Assembly: GCA_028551475.1 (NCBI GenBank)
Contig: CM052362.1
Coordinates: 18,954,021 to 19,018,020, forward strand
DNA from: Casuarina equisetifolia
Taxonomy: Eukaryota > Streptophyta > Magnoliopsida > Fagales > Casuarinaceae
DNA: 64,000 bases
Direction of reading: 5' to 3'
Made by a program: the position numbers and the translations under genes. The notes beneath the pieces are model-generated. The model made no database searches. It was given only the letters and a program-made list of their open reading frames with translations, and had not been told where the DNA came from. Of this stretch, positions 1-11,347 are shown piece by piece. Every line of letters starts with the position of its first letter. Position 1 is the stretch's first letter.

Positions 1-219
1 ACTCTGACTAGTGGTTTTAACTTCTAAGAACAACCCCATTTTCAAAAACAAATCGGTATAAAATTTATGACTCTAATTATGTTACCTATAATTTTAATCT
101 GCACGGAAACAATTTTTCAAATTGTCGGGGCAAATTGAAGATGAACTAATTCTTAGAGTAGGAAGATGAACTCTCTTGGAAGATGAACTAACATCATGGA
201 GTTAAACAAGAGGATTCAC

Positions 220-441
220 CTCCACGAAGCAATCATGGAACAGCAAGCGAAGGAGCTTCCCGGGGATGGTTGGGTCGTCGGAGGAAGCTGATCTCACTGT
301 GTTCCTAACCATAGACTCAGCCGGAGGGCATGAAGCCGCATAGAAGTCAAATGAGAGGTCGGCAGAAGAAGGAGAAGTATCAATGGTGAACAACACAAGA
401 ACGAAAACTGTTGCAGGAAAAACTGCTCGTCTTCTATCCAT
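220..441 (-). CDS. Class III secretory peroxidase, first exon only (gene runs off left edge)
   Basis: The ATG at 441 opens a 74-codon exon ending at 220 before a GT donor (GTGAATCC), in phase 0. The protein begins MDRRR, followed by a hydrophobic stretch (AVFPATVFVLVLFTI) that fits a secretory signal peptide. The mature start LSFDFYAASCPPAE holds the first conserved cysteine of plant peroxidases. The exon ends at RLLFHDCFVE, which carries the distal haem-pocket Arg, Phe and His and the next cysteine. Family knowledge: such enzymes are apoplastic or vacuolar haem peroxidases that oxidise phenolics with H2O2, and their first intron usually falls just after this HDCF motif, as here. The remaining exons would lie left of base 1; bases 1-219 look like intron. 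An in-frame upstream extension exists but has no ATG. The exact subfamily cannot be told from one exon. Confidence 0.85.
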
Positions 442-2402
442 AAGGTTTCTGGCCTTTAGGAGCAGTAGCAATTGCCAACGCTGTCATTTCATTCTCTTAG
501 TTCAAGAGCGCTCTGAAAGAAACCATCTCGAATGGACAGGTAATCGGTGCCCAATTGGCCATGCATATCCGTATTTAAAGCTGCATTAATGGCGTTTGGT
601 GATGTCAGGAGGTAGATGGGTTCTTAACGAATTTCAGAGCAAGAGTCAGCAGAAGATGAACTCTCTAGTTACATTCATTCAAGATGGTCATGACATCTCA
701 TTTGTAGTGGATTGGTGGCAAAGTCTCGGACATTAATTTTATTCAATTTGTATTACTTCAAAGGCAGATCCCACTCACTTCTCTGTCTAAACATTGTACA
801 CCGTATGAACAAAAACATCGAAGTTGCAACAGGAATAAATGGTGTTAAATGGCAATGAACTCTTGCTTTGAGACTAAGAAGGGGACTCCATTTACCAGGG
901 AGCTTCTGCTCCTGAATATCCATGGTACAGCAGCGTCTGAATCTCAGAGAAGAATATCACCAAGTGAAACTGTAATCCGCCATAATGGGGCAAATTCTAG
1001 TTTTCATCAACAAGCTATAAATGAAAATAGCTAAACAGAAACAGAAGTGCCAGAGATACGCACATGCAGGGATAAATCATGTTCTATTACAGGTAGCTTG
1101 AAACCTTGTGATTCTCAACATTTGAGTACGTAAATTCCATGGTGTTTGATGATTATTAACTTGAAACACCATTCACGCCTGATACATATTCAGTTGTATA
1201 AAATCTTAAGGATTTTCACTTATCTTATAACGTATCTATTAGAAATAATTCTCTAATATAATATTAAAATTTAAGTGTAAGTGCAACATCTCACAATAAA
1301 TTGATGTAATTTTGTTACATCAATCTCAAGCTGACCGCATATTTTTGTGACATCTTATATAAAAAATAGCGATTGTACCATGGATGTCAATATTTTGATC
1401 TATTATTCTTCTATATGTTCAGCTGTCTTCTCTTAATAATTAGTCTTAATTAAATAAGTTAAGCATTTCTTAATACTATTTACACATCACAAGTAATAAA
1501 TTGTTTTACCTTCCTCCCCCCCCCCCCCCTTTCCCCCCTTTTTTTTCTCAAAATAACCACAATCCAATATGTGCAACTCTGTTGAAAAAACTGTGTATCC
1601 CACATCATTAATATCTCATTTTAATGTTCTCCTAGAATTCCCAACAGAACCCGTGCATATCGAATACTCAACTCCTAATTTCCGTTTGATGTTCCCCAGC
1701 TACCAGGCCAGTTGGCTTTAGTGTTTGTGAGTACAACCCAGACGCTACATAATGTCTAAAAGAAAATGTCGTTGAGATCAATTACTGCTGACCACATTTC
1801 ATTTGGCAACTGGGGAGAAAAGCAATCAGTTCAAGTCGATTTTTACATCCTCCAATCTGCTATATTCTGTTGAATCCAGAGTCAAATTTAGTCAACTGAG
1901 GTCATTTTGAGGATAGTTTCCACAGAAAAATGTGATCAGAAGATGAAAAGTTAAGGAAGGAAAAGAAAAGAATGAACATTTATCCCCCTGGAGGCCTTTT
2001 CTCTGCCTCATACTTGCTTATGAGTAAGATGCAATTGTGGACACTAACAAACACAAGTTCCTCTAACAAAACCCTCAATAAATCTATTAGACATAGCTTC
2101 TTTTAGCCTTCAAATTGAAAAGTTACACAATAATTAAGAAAAATGCATTCTGCAATGCACCACAAGTTTGTCACCTTCAGAGCTCTTCATCAAGGTTGGT
2201 CCATCTTCCGATAGATGGTTTCAGGCCAAAGACCCACGATTTCTCTCGTAGAAGTGCGGTGCAACTTGAACAGTCAACATTTCTGCCTAGAAGCAATTAC
2301 ATGCAGAACTGATCCAAGCTTACAGAAGGTATGCGCTAGCAGCATGGAGATGGTTACGAGGATGATGAGAAAAAGAACATCCACATGCAAGCTTCAACAT
2401 TT
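442..2402. other. Intergenic, no gene recognised
   Basis: Only short ORFs with no recognisable family were found on either strand. The first part should hold the peroxidase promoter, read leftwards. The only distinctive element is a C-rich homopolymer block at 1516-1546, listed separately. Confidence 0.5.
1516..1546. repeat. Poly-C / poly-T homopolymer block
   Basis: A run of 14 C is followed by TTT, six C and eight T. It lies in AT-rich spacer. It is one of several poly-C tracts in this window (see 25149, 34903 and 55684) and such runs are prone to length error. Confidence 0.8.
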
Positions 2403-2542
2403 TTATTCTTGGGCTTCCTTATCATCAGCCTCTGTGAGTTCTTCCAATTTATCCACATCATCAATGGGGATAGCTTCGCTATCATCATTAAAAGTATTAT
2501 AAAACAAATCCATGAATTTAAACTCACGGAATCTCTCAAGAT
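2403..2542 (-). pseudogene. Orphan C-terminal exon-like ORF, acidic tail, unidentified
   Basis: On the minus strand, after a possible AG acceptor (ATGCGATGAG), about 46 codons stay open to a TAA at 2405-2403. The peptide begins LERFREFKFMDLF and ends in an acidic helix-like tail (KLEELTEADDKEAQE). The composition looks like real protein coding sequence rather than random AT-rich DNA. No upstream exon with matching phase was found. Just upstream on the same strand lies LTR-like sequence, so this may be the last exon of a broken gene or a captured gene piece. The family was not recognised. Confidence 0.35.
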
Positions 2543-2976
2543 CTCATCGCATACATAAAGAGAATAGTAGTCAAGTAAATAACACATAGAAACTACGAGG
2601 TTCGGGATAATTTCTACATTCTCGGCCTAAGGAGCAATTCTTCACTATGATAAAAGGGCTTACAGTGCTTACAGAAAAACTTTTGTTTTCTCTCAGTCAC
2701 TTTCAACCTCATACTTAGGTTTTCCCATAAGGTTTTCTTTTATACAAGTACTAAGGAAACCCAAATAAAATAGGACTAGAAGATCTAAATAAAATAAGAT
2801 TGAAAAACCCTTATAAACTATCCATAATACAAATATGGTAGTTATATAATTACCCTTACTAATTTACTCTAAACTTAATAAAAAGAACCTGCAAAAGCAA
2901 CAGCCAAGGATGTAGACCCATAAGATTCTTTTGTTATTGTTATAGTTTCTTCAAAACATGGGTACTAAATGCCAAC
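2543..2976 (-). mobile_element. LTR-retrotransposon-like fragment (possible truncated solo LTR)
   Basis: Read on the minus strand, the segment starts TGTTGGCA, has a TATA-like TATAAAAG near its middle, and then a block resembling the R/U5 end of plant Copia-type LTRs (GAATGTAGAAATTATCCCGA followed by ACCTCG and a T-rich run). No matching inverted end, target-site duplication, primer-binding site, gag or pol was found, so it would be a truncated or solo LTR. Assignment rests on general appearance only. Confidence 0.33.
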
Positions 2977-5500
2977 AAAAATTGGCCACTATCTTCACCC
3001 TATAAATCATCAGCTGTAGCACTATTGCTTCGTGTGAAAATTATGAAGGTGTAACATGATACAAAAAAATGCTCAACTCTTACAAAAGGCGGTTGAGGAG
3101 ATGTCTCAAAGGACTCGTGCAAGGTTTGCCACTATCAACTAATAGAACCCTAATAATTTCGAGTGAGTGAAGACAGCAGTTTTCACGCTCAGTAAATACA
3201 GCAGTTTTCACGTACAACGGTGACTTCAACCTGGGTCCACAATAACTTCAGGAAATTCTGTCATATCACCCTAATTTCATCGAGGAGATTTCACTCAAAC
3301 CCACACAACTTTGTTTCAGTTTCAGGTGCAGCCATTCCTGAAGAAGCTTCTACCAGAGGCGAGGGTAATTTGGCAATTTTAAATAAGACCAACAACAAGG
3401 CACTAGATCTAACATGAAACGCCAGAATATTGCCACATAAAATTCTTGAGAAGAAGACCAGAATTAGAAATCTTAAGAAACAGAATCATGGGGTAAGCAA
3501 AATTCTTGTGCGGCTTAGGAGTCCTTTACAAGTATAAATGAATGGTCTCGGACAAGAAGTGATTCAGAGAGTTTCAAAATATCCGTGAAAGATACAACAG
3601 AGATGAAAGAGGAAGAAAAGGAAGTTATACCATCATTTTCTGCTCAAACTCCAGGAAAACTCAATGATTAGGTCTCCATCGAGATATAAACTAAAACTAC
3701 ATACAGAAATAAATAATCTCCTGATGTTCCCATTGATTGGGCAAACAAGAGGGAAATTTCAGTCTCTAGATTTAGTTCTCAATTGGATGAAGGCATATTT
3801 TTGGTCGTGTGATGATAATCATCATAGCAATGACTTGATGATGATGATAGTGTAGTGTTGGTGTTGATTGCTGCAGCAAACATGGTGGCAGTGATGGAAG
3901 CAGTGGCAATGGCAATGGTGATAGCAGTGAGAAAAACAATGGCAGCAGTACGTGGATAGTAATGTTGATGGAATTTGTAAATTTTGTATTATTAGGGAGT
4001 TTTGATGCTTGACAATTGGAAGCTCAAAATTTCTAAACAGTTTCTAAAATAGCTCTCTAATTAGTCCCTACAAGAAAAATATACATTGAAAATTCCCAAA
4101 TTACAACTTCGAGAGGAATTCCATATTAAAATTCTTCAACCAAACACAGTTGACTTCAAAACTAAGAAAAATCAAAATAGAAAGAGAACTCTGCATACTA
4201 GTTTTTATTTTATTTTTTATTTTTTAAAAAGAGTATACTAGTGCAAGAGAATGTAAAAGTAAGAATTAATTTTGACAAAGACTGAAGAAGAGCACAAGTG
4301 AGCAGATGTAATTAATATTTTTCTTTGATTTCTCTGGTCTATAAACTTGTCTTTTTCTTAAGTCTCTTATAGTGATGTCAGAGTGGCTAGTTCATTTCCA
4401 CTAGCAACTAACAGTGAATTACTGATTGCCTCTTTGAATCGAGGAAGCAAAGAGGATAAGGAAGTATCATGTCATCAAGAAGATAAGGAAGTGCTAGAAA
4501 CCGCAAGAAAGATTCTGTTTGAGGATTCCTAATGTATCGTTGTAGATTCTTTCTGCAGCTTGCTTTGTTTTTGTTGTTCAAAGGCTCTTTTTAGCTTCAC
4601 TTTTGTGGATGGTGCAGTGTTTAGTGATTCTAGGAAGACATAGTTTGGTTGAATACGTTTACATTAGATGCTGACATATACCCTTTTAAATTCTGTGTAA
4701 AGTAGACTTATCACAAAAAGCGTGCAAAAGAAGGAGGAAAGAGTGAAACTTCAAATCCTAAGTGTCATACGTTGCCCTTTTTAAAGTGTAATACATACCC
4801 AAAGTTCACATTTTTTCTGGTCAAAGGAAGGATAGAGTTAAACTTTGGCGTTATTTATAATCACTCTTCATGATACATATTATAAGAAAATACTATTCAC
4901 ACTAAATTATAATTTACATTAATAGTATCTTGATAAAATAATTGGTATGATTGGAATGTGAAATATCAGAAAAATAAGACAAGAAATAAAACAAACTAGA
5001 AGAAATAACATATTTCCTCTTTCCGCTCAGCCTTTAAAAGGCTCATCACCTAATGATAAATATAATTTTTATATTTATAAGCTAAAAAATTCTTTAATTA
5101 AACTTTGATTCATCTTTAGCAATAAATTCATTATCTTCGTACGAGTATGTTAGTCATAATGAGTTTGAGATAAAATTTTAATTTTTAATCATATTAATAT
5201 GAATTTTGATTTCATGAATAAAAATAATGCTTAATTTAAAATTTAGTTTATGAGTTAAATTATCATTCTTTAATTTAAATTTCATATGATTTCTAACAAT
5301 GATCATGACTAAAGATAGAATAATCAAAGTAATTAACATTTTTACGTGAAAAAATCATTCAATTCTTGAATTAGTGTAATAATTATCTTCCTGAGAATAT
5401 ATAACTTTTTGTGGTATTTTTTGAAAAGGAACTATTTTGTGATCCACTCCCGAACCGAGCCGAGCCATTGAGACCGGGGATTGGTTGAGCCGGCTGAAGC
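2977..5500. other. Intergenic, no gene recognised
   Basis: AT-rich spacer with short ORFs only. It includes a run of near-repeats of ATGGCAGT/TGGCAATGG trinucleotide-like text around 3870-3960. The last part should contain the FAM136A promoter. Nothing else supportable was seen. Confidence 0.5.
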
Positions 5501-5502
5501 AA

Positions 5503-5511
5503 AAACCCTAA
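5503..5511 (+). promoter_or_regulatory. Telo-box (AAACCCTAA) in leader of the FAM136A-like gene
   Basis: AAACCCTAA lies 63 bases before the start codon. In plants this element is typical near the transcription start of genes for translation, ribosome and mitochondrial functions. Its position fits the 5'UTR. Confidence 0.5.
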
Positions 5512-5573
5512 ACCCCCGGGAGGTTGACTGCAAGAGCAGTCGAAGCCGCGAAAACCTCAGAGAAGACCGAGAG

Positions 5574-7450
5574 ATGGATCACATAGCTGCAGTTGAAGAG
5601 CGAATGGTGTCAGAAACAGTACAACAAAAACTACAACAAGTCAATTTAGCAGCTAAAGAGCATCTTTCTCCTATCCAGGACCATGTCAATTTCACCCTTC
5701 AGGTTGTACTGCTCTCTCTCTCTCTCTTGTTATGGATATATGTATGTAGGAATGTATGCATAGGCTTATGGGCGTTTCTGGGTCGTTAGATTACTATTCT
5801 GATGTATTTGTATTTTGTCTCTGATGGGGGTTCGTTCATTGATTCTGCTGTTTAACTTCTCAACACACGGTGAAAGATATATGCATTGGGTATCGGACTC
5901 CGTTTGGTTTGTGAGAAAAAGTGAGGAAAGTGAATAAATTTGGATTTCGTGTCTTAAAAGTTCTAGTATTTTGGACTTGAGAAAGCAGAATCCATTCCCA
6001 AGTCTAACCCAATTACAATTGTTTGGCTTACGTTAGGTAATGAATCTTAGATTTTTGAAGTTTCCCGTGCACTATGAACGAGAACATTGTTCAGGAAAAG
6101 CTTGGTTCTTTTGTTCTTTTGTTCATTCATACGCTTTTCCTCAGTTTTGCCATAATCAATGTTTGATTACGTTGTGAAATTTCCCTTTCTTTGGCTTTCT
6201 TGGCTTCAAGGTGGGGATTATACCTTAAGCTGTTTTCTGTTCCTAATCAATTGCTCTTTTCTTTGCTCTGAAAATGATTTTCTGAATGCCTGCAGCAAGC
6301 ATACTTCAAATGCGCGTATGAGTGCTTTGATAGGAGAAGAAAGCAAGAAGAGATAAGCAATTGTGTAGAAAATTGCAGTGTTCCAGTTGTTAGATCTCAA
6401 CAGATGGTTGAAAATGAGATGGCCAAGTTTCAAGTAAGTTATTTGCCTTTTCGATATGTCTTTTTAATTTTTTTTTCAGTTTCTCTTGTTCTTCCATTGC
6501 ACTTTTCAGAGCAATCTCTTTCCTTTGGAAACTCTCTCCGAGAAGAAAAACAAACTAGATGGCAAGAAACTTCTTCATAGGATAAGTCGTTGAAAATGGC
6601 ATGGTGGTTTCCTCTAAATTTAGAAAAGGTTCAAAAAAGGAAAATAGTTGAGCTTAGGTTTCATGTGATTGCTTTTAATGGGAGCTTAATATTGAGTATT
6701 ATAATTGTACATGTGCAGAAAAATGGTTTTTTTTTTTTAATTTCATTTTTAGTTTTTTCTCTAATCATTGCACTTTCACAGGAAAACAAATTCGTCATTA
6801 GCTTCATACCTCTAATCATTACACTTCAGTTTCTTTATCTTTCATTTTTTTGTTTGGCATCTGATTTTGTTCTTCTGCTATTTGGTTTTAGCTTGCTTCA
6901 TTGTCTTATTCATTTGAATTTCTTAGAGCACAAAATGGGTTTTCTTTTTTTCGAATACAATATTTGGGGCTTCTAGCCTCTTATAGTGCCAATCTGGAGA
7001 ATGCCAATTTTATGTTTTTTGTTTGTCAAAATATATCAGGGTAACTTCCTGGACCTTCTATAATGGGTCACTTATACTAATATGTACTGGTGAAGCGTGT
7101 TTGGTTCTACTTTTCTGTATTGATGATATATGTCAGATGACTAATATGAGATTACGGGAAGATCCATTGAACTCGTGGTTATGTTATTGGTAACAACTTT
7201 TAATTACAAGTTTATGGTGAAGCAATTACTGAGTGTTACAGATTCACAAATTTTCATATTTTGAATGCAGGAGAGGATGAATAGATCGCTTATGGTCTGC
7301 CAAGATAAGTATGAAGCGGCTAAGCTCCAAAAGATACCCGGTGCCATCAATGATTTGGAGTCGTGTGTTGATCAGTCCACCCAGGACTGTATCAAGATGC
7401 TGCCACATCTTGCTGCAAAGTTGAAGGCCTCCTTTTCAATCAGTGATTAG
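5574..7450 (+). CDS. FAM136A / DUF842 family mitochondrial intermembrane-space protein
   Basis: Three exons join in frame: 5574-5702, 6296-6433 and 7271-7450, each with clean GT and AG sites (CAG|GT, CTGCAG|CAA, CAA|GTAAGT, ATGCAG|GAG). They give a protein of 148 residues, the normal size for the family. Exon 1 codes for MDHIAAVEERMV and an amphipathic helix. Exon 2 has the twin CX3C signature (CAYEC and CVENC). Exon 3 has two more cysteines (SCVDQ, DCIKM). Family knowledge: FAM136A proteins fold as helical hairpins held by disulfides and are imported by the Mia40 route. The molecular role in plants is unclear. The ATG at 5574 is the first in its frame; upstream the frame is open but lacks ATG. 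It converges with the COA3-like gene, leaving a 615 bp gap (7451-8065) with only 3'UTR-like sequence. Confidence 0.9.
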
Positions 7451-8065
7451 GTGAAAAGAGTAACCTTATATTTTTCTATGCTTACATCCTTGGTCATAAA
7501 AATTGGACAGTGAACCCCCCATTCCAAGCCTTTTTCGGCTGAAGAACATTCACTTGTTTCTAAATTGATTTCAACCCTGGCTAGCGGCTGATTTTTGTAC
7601 CGAATCGTTATGTATAACAGTGAACAATTATGAATTTCCCACACCATTGATACAACATAAATGTCTTGAAATTCTTCTTATCTTTATATGTTTTCTGGCA
7701 TCTGAGTGAGGATGTTGGAAATTGAGGGATGTTAAACCTTGGCTTCCATTTTGACGGAAAAAAATGGGCATAGACTCTTTTAACTTCAATCAAAGCAAAG
7801 CAGATCATAACTGTAATCTATATATATTTCATAACTTCTCCATTCCTTTGATATAAACACAAAGCTGGCGGAAAACCCGTCAGAACCTGTATATTGATAA
7901 TCTGGGTTCCATTTTTGCATACCCAACAAATACACCAAAACATAAAAGCCAAAGGACTTTAGATTCTCTGAACCATCAGGCTGAAAACTAAAACAAAATG
8001 TAGATGTCTTTTACAAAATTACCAATTACATGAGCCTGATTACATTATTTCAATAAATTACGAGA

Positions 8066-8272
8066 TTAAACCTTCGATGGGACACCTGGCTCAGCCTCTT
8101 GCTTGCGCTTTTGCTGTTCGAACTTATCTATAGCCACCTGCAGTTCGTCTGAACCTCCAACTGCTCTCATGGTGTAGAAGTACACACCAAAAACAAAAGC
8201 TGTCAGGCCTCCAGCAACTACAATATTCTGTGTCTTAGGACCAAGGCTCCTATATCCTGAAAGCCCAGCCAT
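8066..8272 (-). CDS. COA3-like cytochrome c oxidase assembly factor (CCDC56 family)
   Basis: A single 68-codon coding exon starts at ATG 8272. The protein begins MAGLSGYRSLGPKTQN, then has one membrane segment (IVVAGGLTAFVFGVYFYTM), then a charged C-terminal helix rich in E, Q and K. This layout, a short soluble N-terminus, one transmembrane helix and a coiled-coil-like tail, is that of the COA3/COX25 family. Members sit in the mitochondrial inner membrane and help Cox1 synthesis and assembly. An AG acceptor lies 38 bases upstream (exon from 8310), so the leader is spliced; the matching donor is CAG|GTTC at 9813/9812, giving a 5'UTR intron at 8311-9812. Small size makes family assignment less certain than for the larger genes. 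Confidence 0.72.
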   Translation of the reverse strand: MAGLSGYRSLGPKTQNIVVAGGLTAFVFGVYFYTMRAVGGSDELQVAIDKFEQQKRKQEAEPGVPSKV

Positions 8273-8619
8273 TTGAAAACAAAAACACAAAGCGCTTTCA
8301 GATTGCTCTCCTGCAACCCGAAAGAATACATTGGGTTAGTCCCTAAAGGCCAGATAGAATTTGAGATTCAACTTCGTTCAAGGTCAAAAAATGTAGGCTG
8401 CTTAATACCTAGACTGCAGAATATTTTTAAGATAACTTCCACAGCGACAAAAGCCCATCAGAGCAGATATTGAACTAAGGATTATCAAACAATGTACAGC
8501 AATTATGCACGGAATGCAAGAGATTAAAAATGAAAAATGGTCCGGATGACAATATAACCGAAAAAAGAGTGCGTTTAACATTAAAAAATTAGGGAATTTG
8601 GATTATCAATAACCTGTAG

Positions 8620-8875
8620 AAACCCAAAACAAATGAATGTTACATGGAAGAACTACCTTATACACCAAGAGACTTGTTGGCATTCCAATTTTCACAATTA
8701 GCAACAGTATGGTAATCATAACTAGTTTGCGTAATACTTGTAAATGGAAACCCAAAACAAATGAATGTTACATGGAAGAACTCCCTTATACACCAAGAGA
8801 CTTGTTGGCATTTGGATTTTCACAGTTAGCAACAGTATGGTAATCACATCTAGTTCGCATAATACTTGTAAATGG
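8620..8875. repeat. Tandem duplication, unit 128 bp, in COA3-like 5'UTR intron
   Basis: Bases 8620-8747 and 8748-8875 are two near-identical copies. Both carry AACCCAAAACAAATGAATG near the start and ATACTTGTAAATGG at the end. A handful of substitutions separate them, so the duplication is fairly recent but not brand new. It is wholly intronic. Confidence 0.9.
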
Positions 8876-9812
8876 GAAAGTTGCTTCCACCTGATTTCAT
8901 ACTGGCTAAAATAATTCCTATAAGCCTATATCAAACAAAAACGCAGGACTCCTTTCACGATATTTCTTGGGAAAACGAGAAAGACAACTTGCAGTATAGA
9001 GAAACTTGGGTAGTGTACCCTGGCTGCTTTTGAAAGACTTATTTGTTTAGCAGAAGGAGCTCGGAAGGTAAGGGGAAGAGAATCTATAAACAATAAAGGT
9101 ATATAAAAAAATCAACAAACACGATATAATTTTTACAACTGCCTAAATGGAACAAAGACAAATTATCCTTGTCGCCTGCGATTATATGAAAAAATATAAC
9201 AGCCACATAGGCAACTAAAACACATTCCATTAACAATGCACAAATAATACAACTTTAACATCACTAAACTTTGTCAATTGCCAAGACGAGATCACAATTT
9301 AGCCACACCAAGAACTACAAAACTCTCTACAGACGCATAAACGTGTACTCTTGGGTATTGGAAAGAAGAACATGAAAATCTAAATCCCGTAATTCTGATA
9401 GTTCTATATACCCAGTTAAAAGCTTCATTTTTCATTTTTCATTTTTCTTTTTTCTTTTTACCACCCAAATCAGTAGTTCGCAAAAAATTTCACACCATAC
9501 AATACAGAAACGAAAAATCCAAATCTAGAATTCAAACTTGATAGTGTTAATCAACGGAACCGAGAAGCAGCCAAACTTATCCGTTGTTTAGAAGCCCACA
9601 AAACCAGGTGAAGAACTAAAGAAGAGGAAAAGAACATAATCTACGAATACTAGGGCCTTTAAGTTCAAGATCATTTTCATACTCTCTACCAATAATCTAT
9701 CAATCACCTCTAACGCCGAGAGAATTCCACTTTTCGTTTACCGTGAACAAGTAGAACACCAAATTAAATTTAGCAACAAAAGAAGTGAAGAAAAATTAGA
9801 CCATAAAAGAAC

Positions 9813-10032
9813 CTGAAATTTGGAACAGAAAGCTCGTCAAAAACCCTAAAAGCCCAACTAGTGCGAGGGGCATTGTTTTTCCCTCCGAGGCTTGGGGCGA
9901 ATAGCAGCGTGGCCGAGTACAACAAAGACACGTGGGACGGGATCTGAGGTCGGGCCGATCTAAGGACGACCAGTGGTTCGCCGGGGGCCACTGGGCTAAT
10001 TGAGACAGGGCTGCTCTTGTCTTGAAGGCCCA
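9813..10032 (-). promoter_or_regulatory. Promoter and 5'UTR exon of the COA3-like gene
   Basis: On the minus strand this holds a GGGCC-type site II element (TGGGCC, complement of GGCCCA at 10027-10032), another TGGGCT near 9855, and a telo-box (AAACCCTAA on the plus strand at 9841-9849). The 5'UTR exon ends at 9813 with CAG|GT. Site II plus telo-box is the classic promoter pair of plant nuclear genes for mitochondrial and ribosomal proteins, which fits a COX assembly factor. The transcription start itself cannot be read. Confidence 0.5.
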
Positions 10033-10049
10033 GTTCTCTTTACACATCT

Positions 10050-11347
10050 TGAGACATGAAAATCAACTCTACATTTATGTACAGTTTCAAGTGCTTTCAG
10101 AACAATGATTCAATTCTCCGTAATGGGCTCGGATTAGAAATGGTATTCAAAAACAATGATGCAATTCTTCGTTTCACCGGATTTGTTATCAGTCCAACCA
10201 TGACTGCAGCGATAGATAAAACATTTTTCTTAGAGGGGAAAACAACCTCTTACATCCCTACTTATAAGCCTCCTTTGATACTTATCTACGAGGGGTGAGA
10301 CATCTTACCATCTTCTCCAGTTATACACGCAGAACACTGAAGTTATGTTTGTGGTTAATGCTAGATAGTTACATGTGAACGTGACTAACAAGATGCTTAA
10401 GACCATGCCTCACAGAATCCTTCCTTCAAAAGTCTTTCTCTCCATTCTTCTCAATGACATGGGACTACCTTGGTGGGTCTAATTTGTAGGTCTAGACCTT
10501 CTTATCGAAAGGTTGCGGGTCTTTTATGCCTTCCCATATGTCAACTCAACATCCACCAATCTTTTCCCGTAACATAACAATTCATGACTAATTAAAAGTC
10601 TAAACTTTTTACTAAAGCAATATTGGATTATTACAAAATGTAAAAATCTAGCTTAAAAATTATTTCAGGGGTTAGAAAAAAGTTTATTCATTAAACTTAA
10701 TTATAGGCTTTCTTCTTCCCCACGTGTGCATCATGCTAATAATGAATCTAAAATAAAATTTAATTTATATTCTATTACTATTAGTGTAAAAATTAATCTC
10801 AAAAACTTAAAGTGTTAAATGAAAGACTAAAAACCTATCCTTTCACTTCTACAATACTTACCCTTAACAATCGTCGCGATAAAAAATTAACTCATGAATC
10901 TCTCCCTTTCTTAACGACTTAAGTATCACTGATTTTTGACATTGTACACTTCCCATGTGCTTGGTTATTCGTTTTTTGACCGGGAGTGAAGGCGGCGGCG
11001 CCCTGAATAGCAGACTTTTTTTCTGACATGCCATGAAAGAACAAATAAGTGATTCCCTCACGTGGACAGCAGAAACCTTCTTCTTTCTCTTTCTGTTTTT
11101 TAAAATGCCCAGCGTGATGAACTGCATAATGGGGCGTCAATTTCCACGTAAATTATTCGCCACGTGAAAACAAGGGCGGTCGTTGCCGGAACACGACTTC
11201 CCTCTGAACTCTCAAGTCAAGTCGTTCCGGGGATTGAAGATTTTATTACTAAACAATTGAATTACTGGGTGATACATTAGTGGAATATAGATGTTCTTAT
11301 AATTACTGTCTCAATGACGTGAGCATTAATTTCGGACAACTTGTCCT
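10050..11347. other. Intergenic, no gene recognised
   Basis: About 1.3 kb between the COA3-like promoter and the 3' end of the dehydrogenase gene. Short ORFs only, AT-rich with a GC-richer patch at 10980-11200 that includes CACGTG cores (around 10720, 11058 and 11160). No gene was recognised. Confidence 0.5.

Noticed and set aside
6590..6976. 128-codon plus-strand ORF rich in Phe and Leu
   Set aside because: It is T-rich intron sequence of the FAM136A-like gene; the composition explains the hydrophobic reading.
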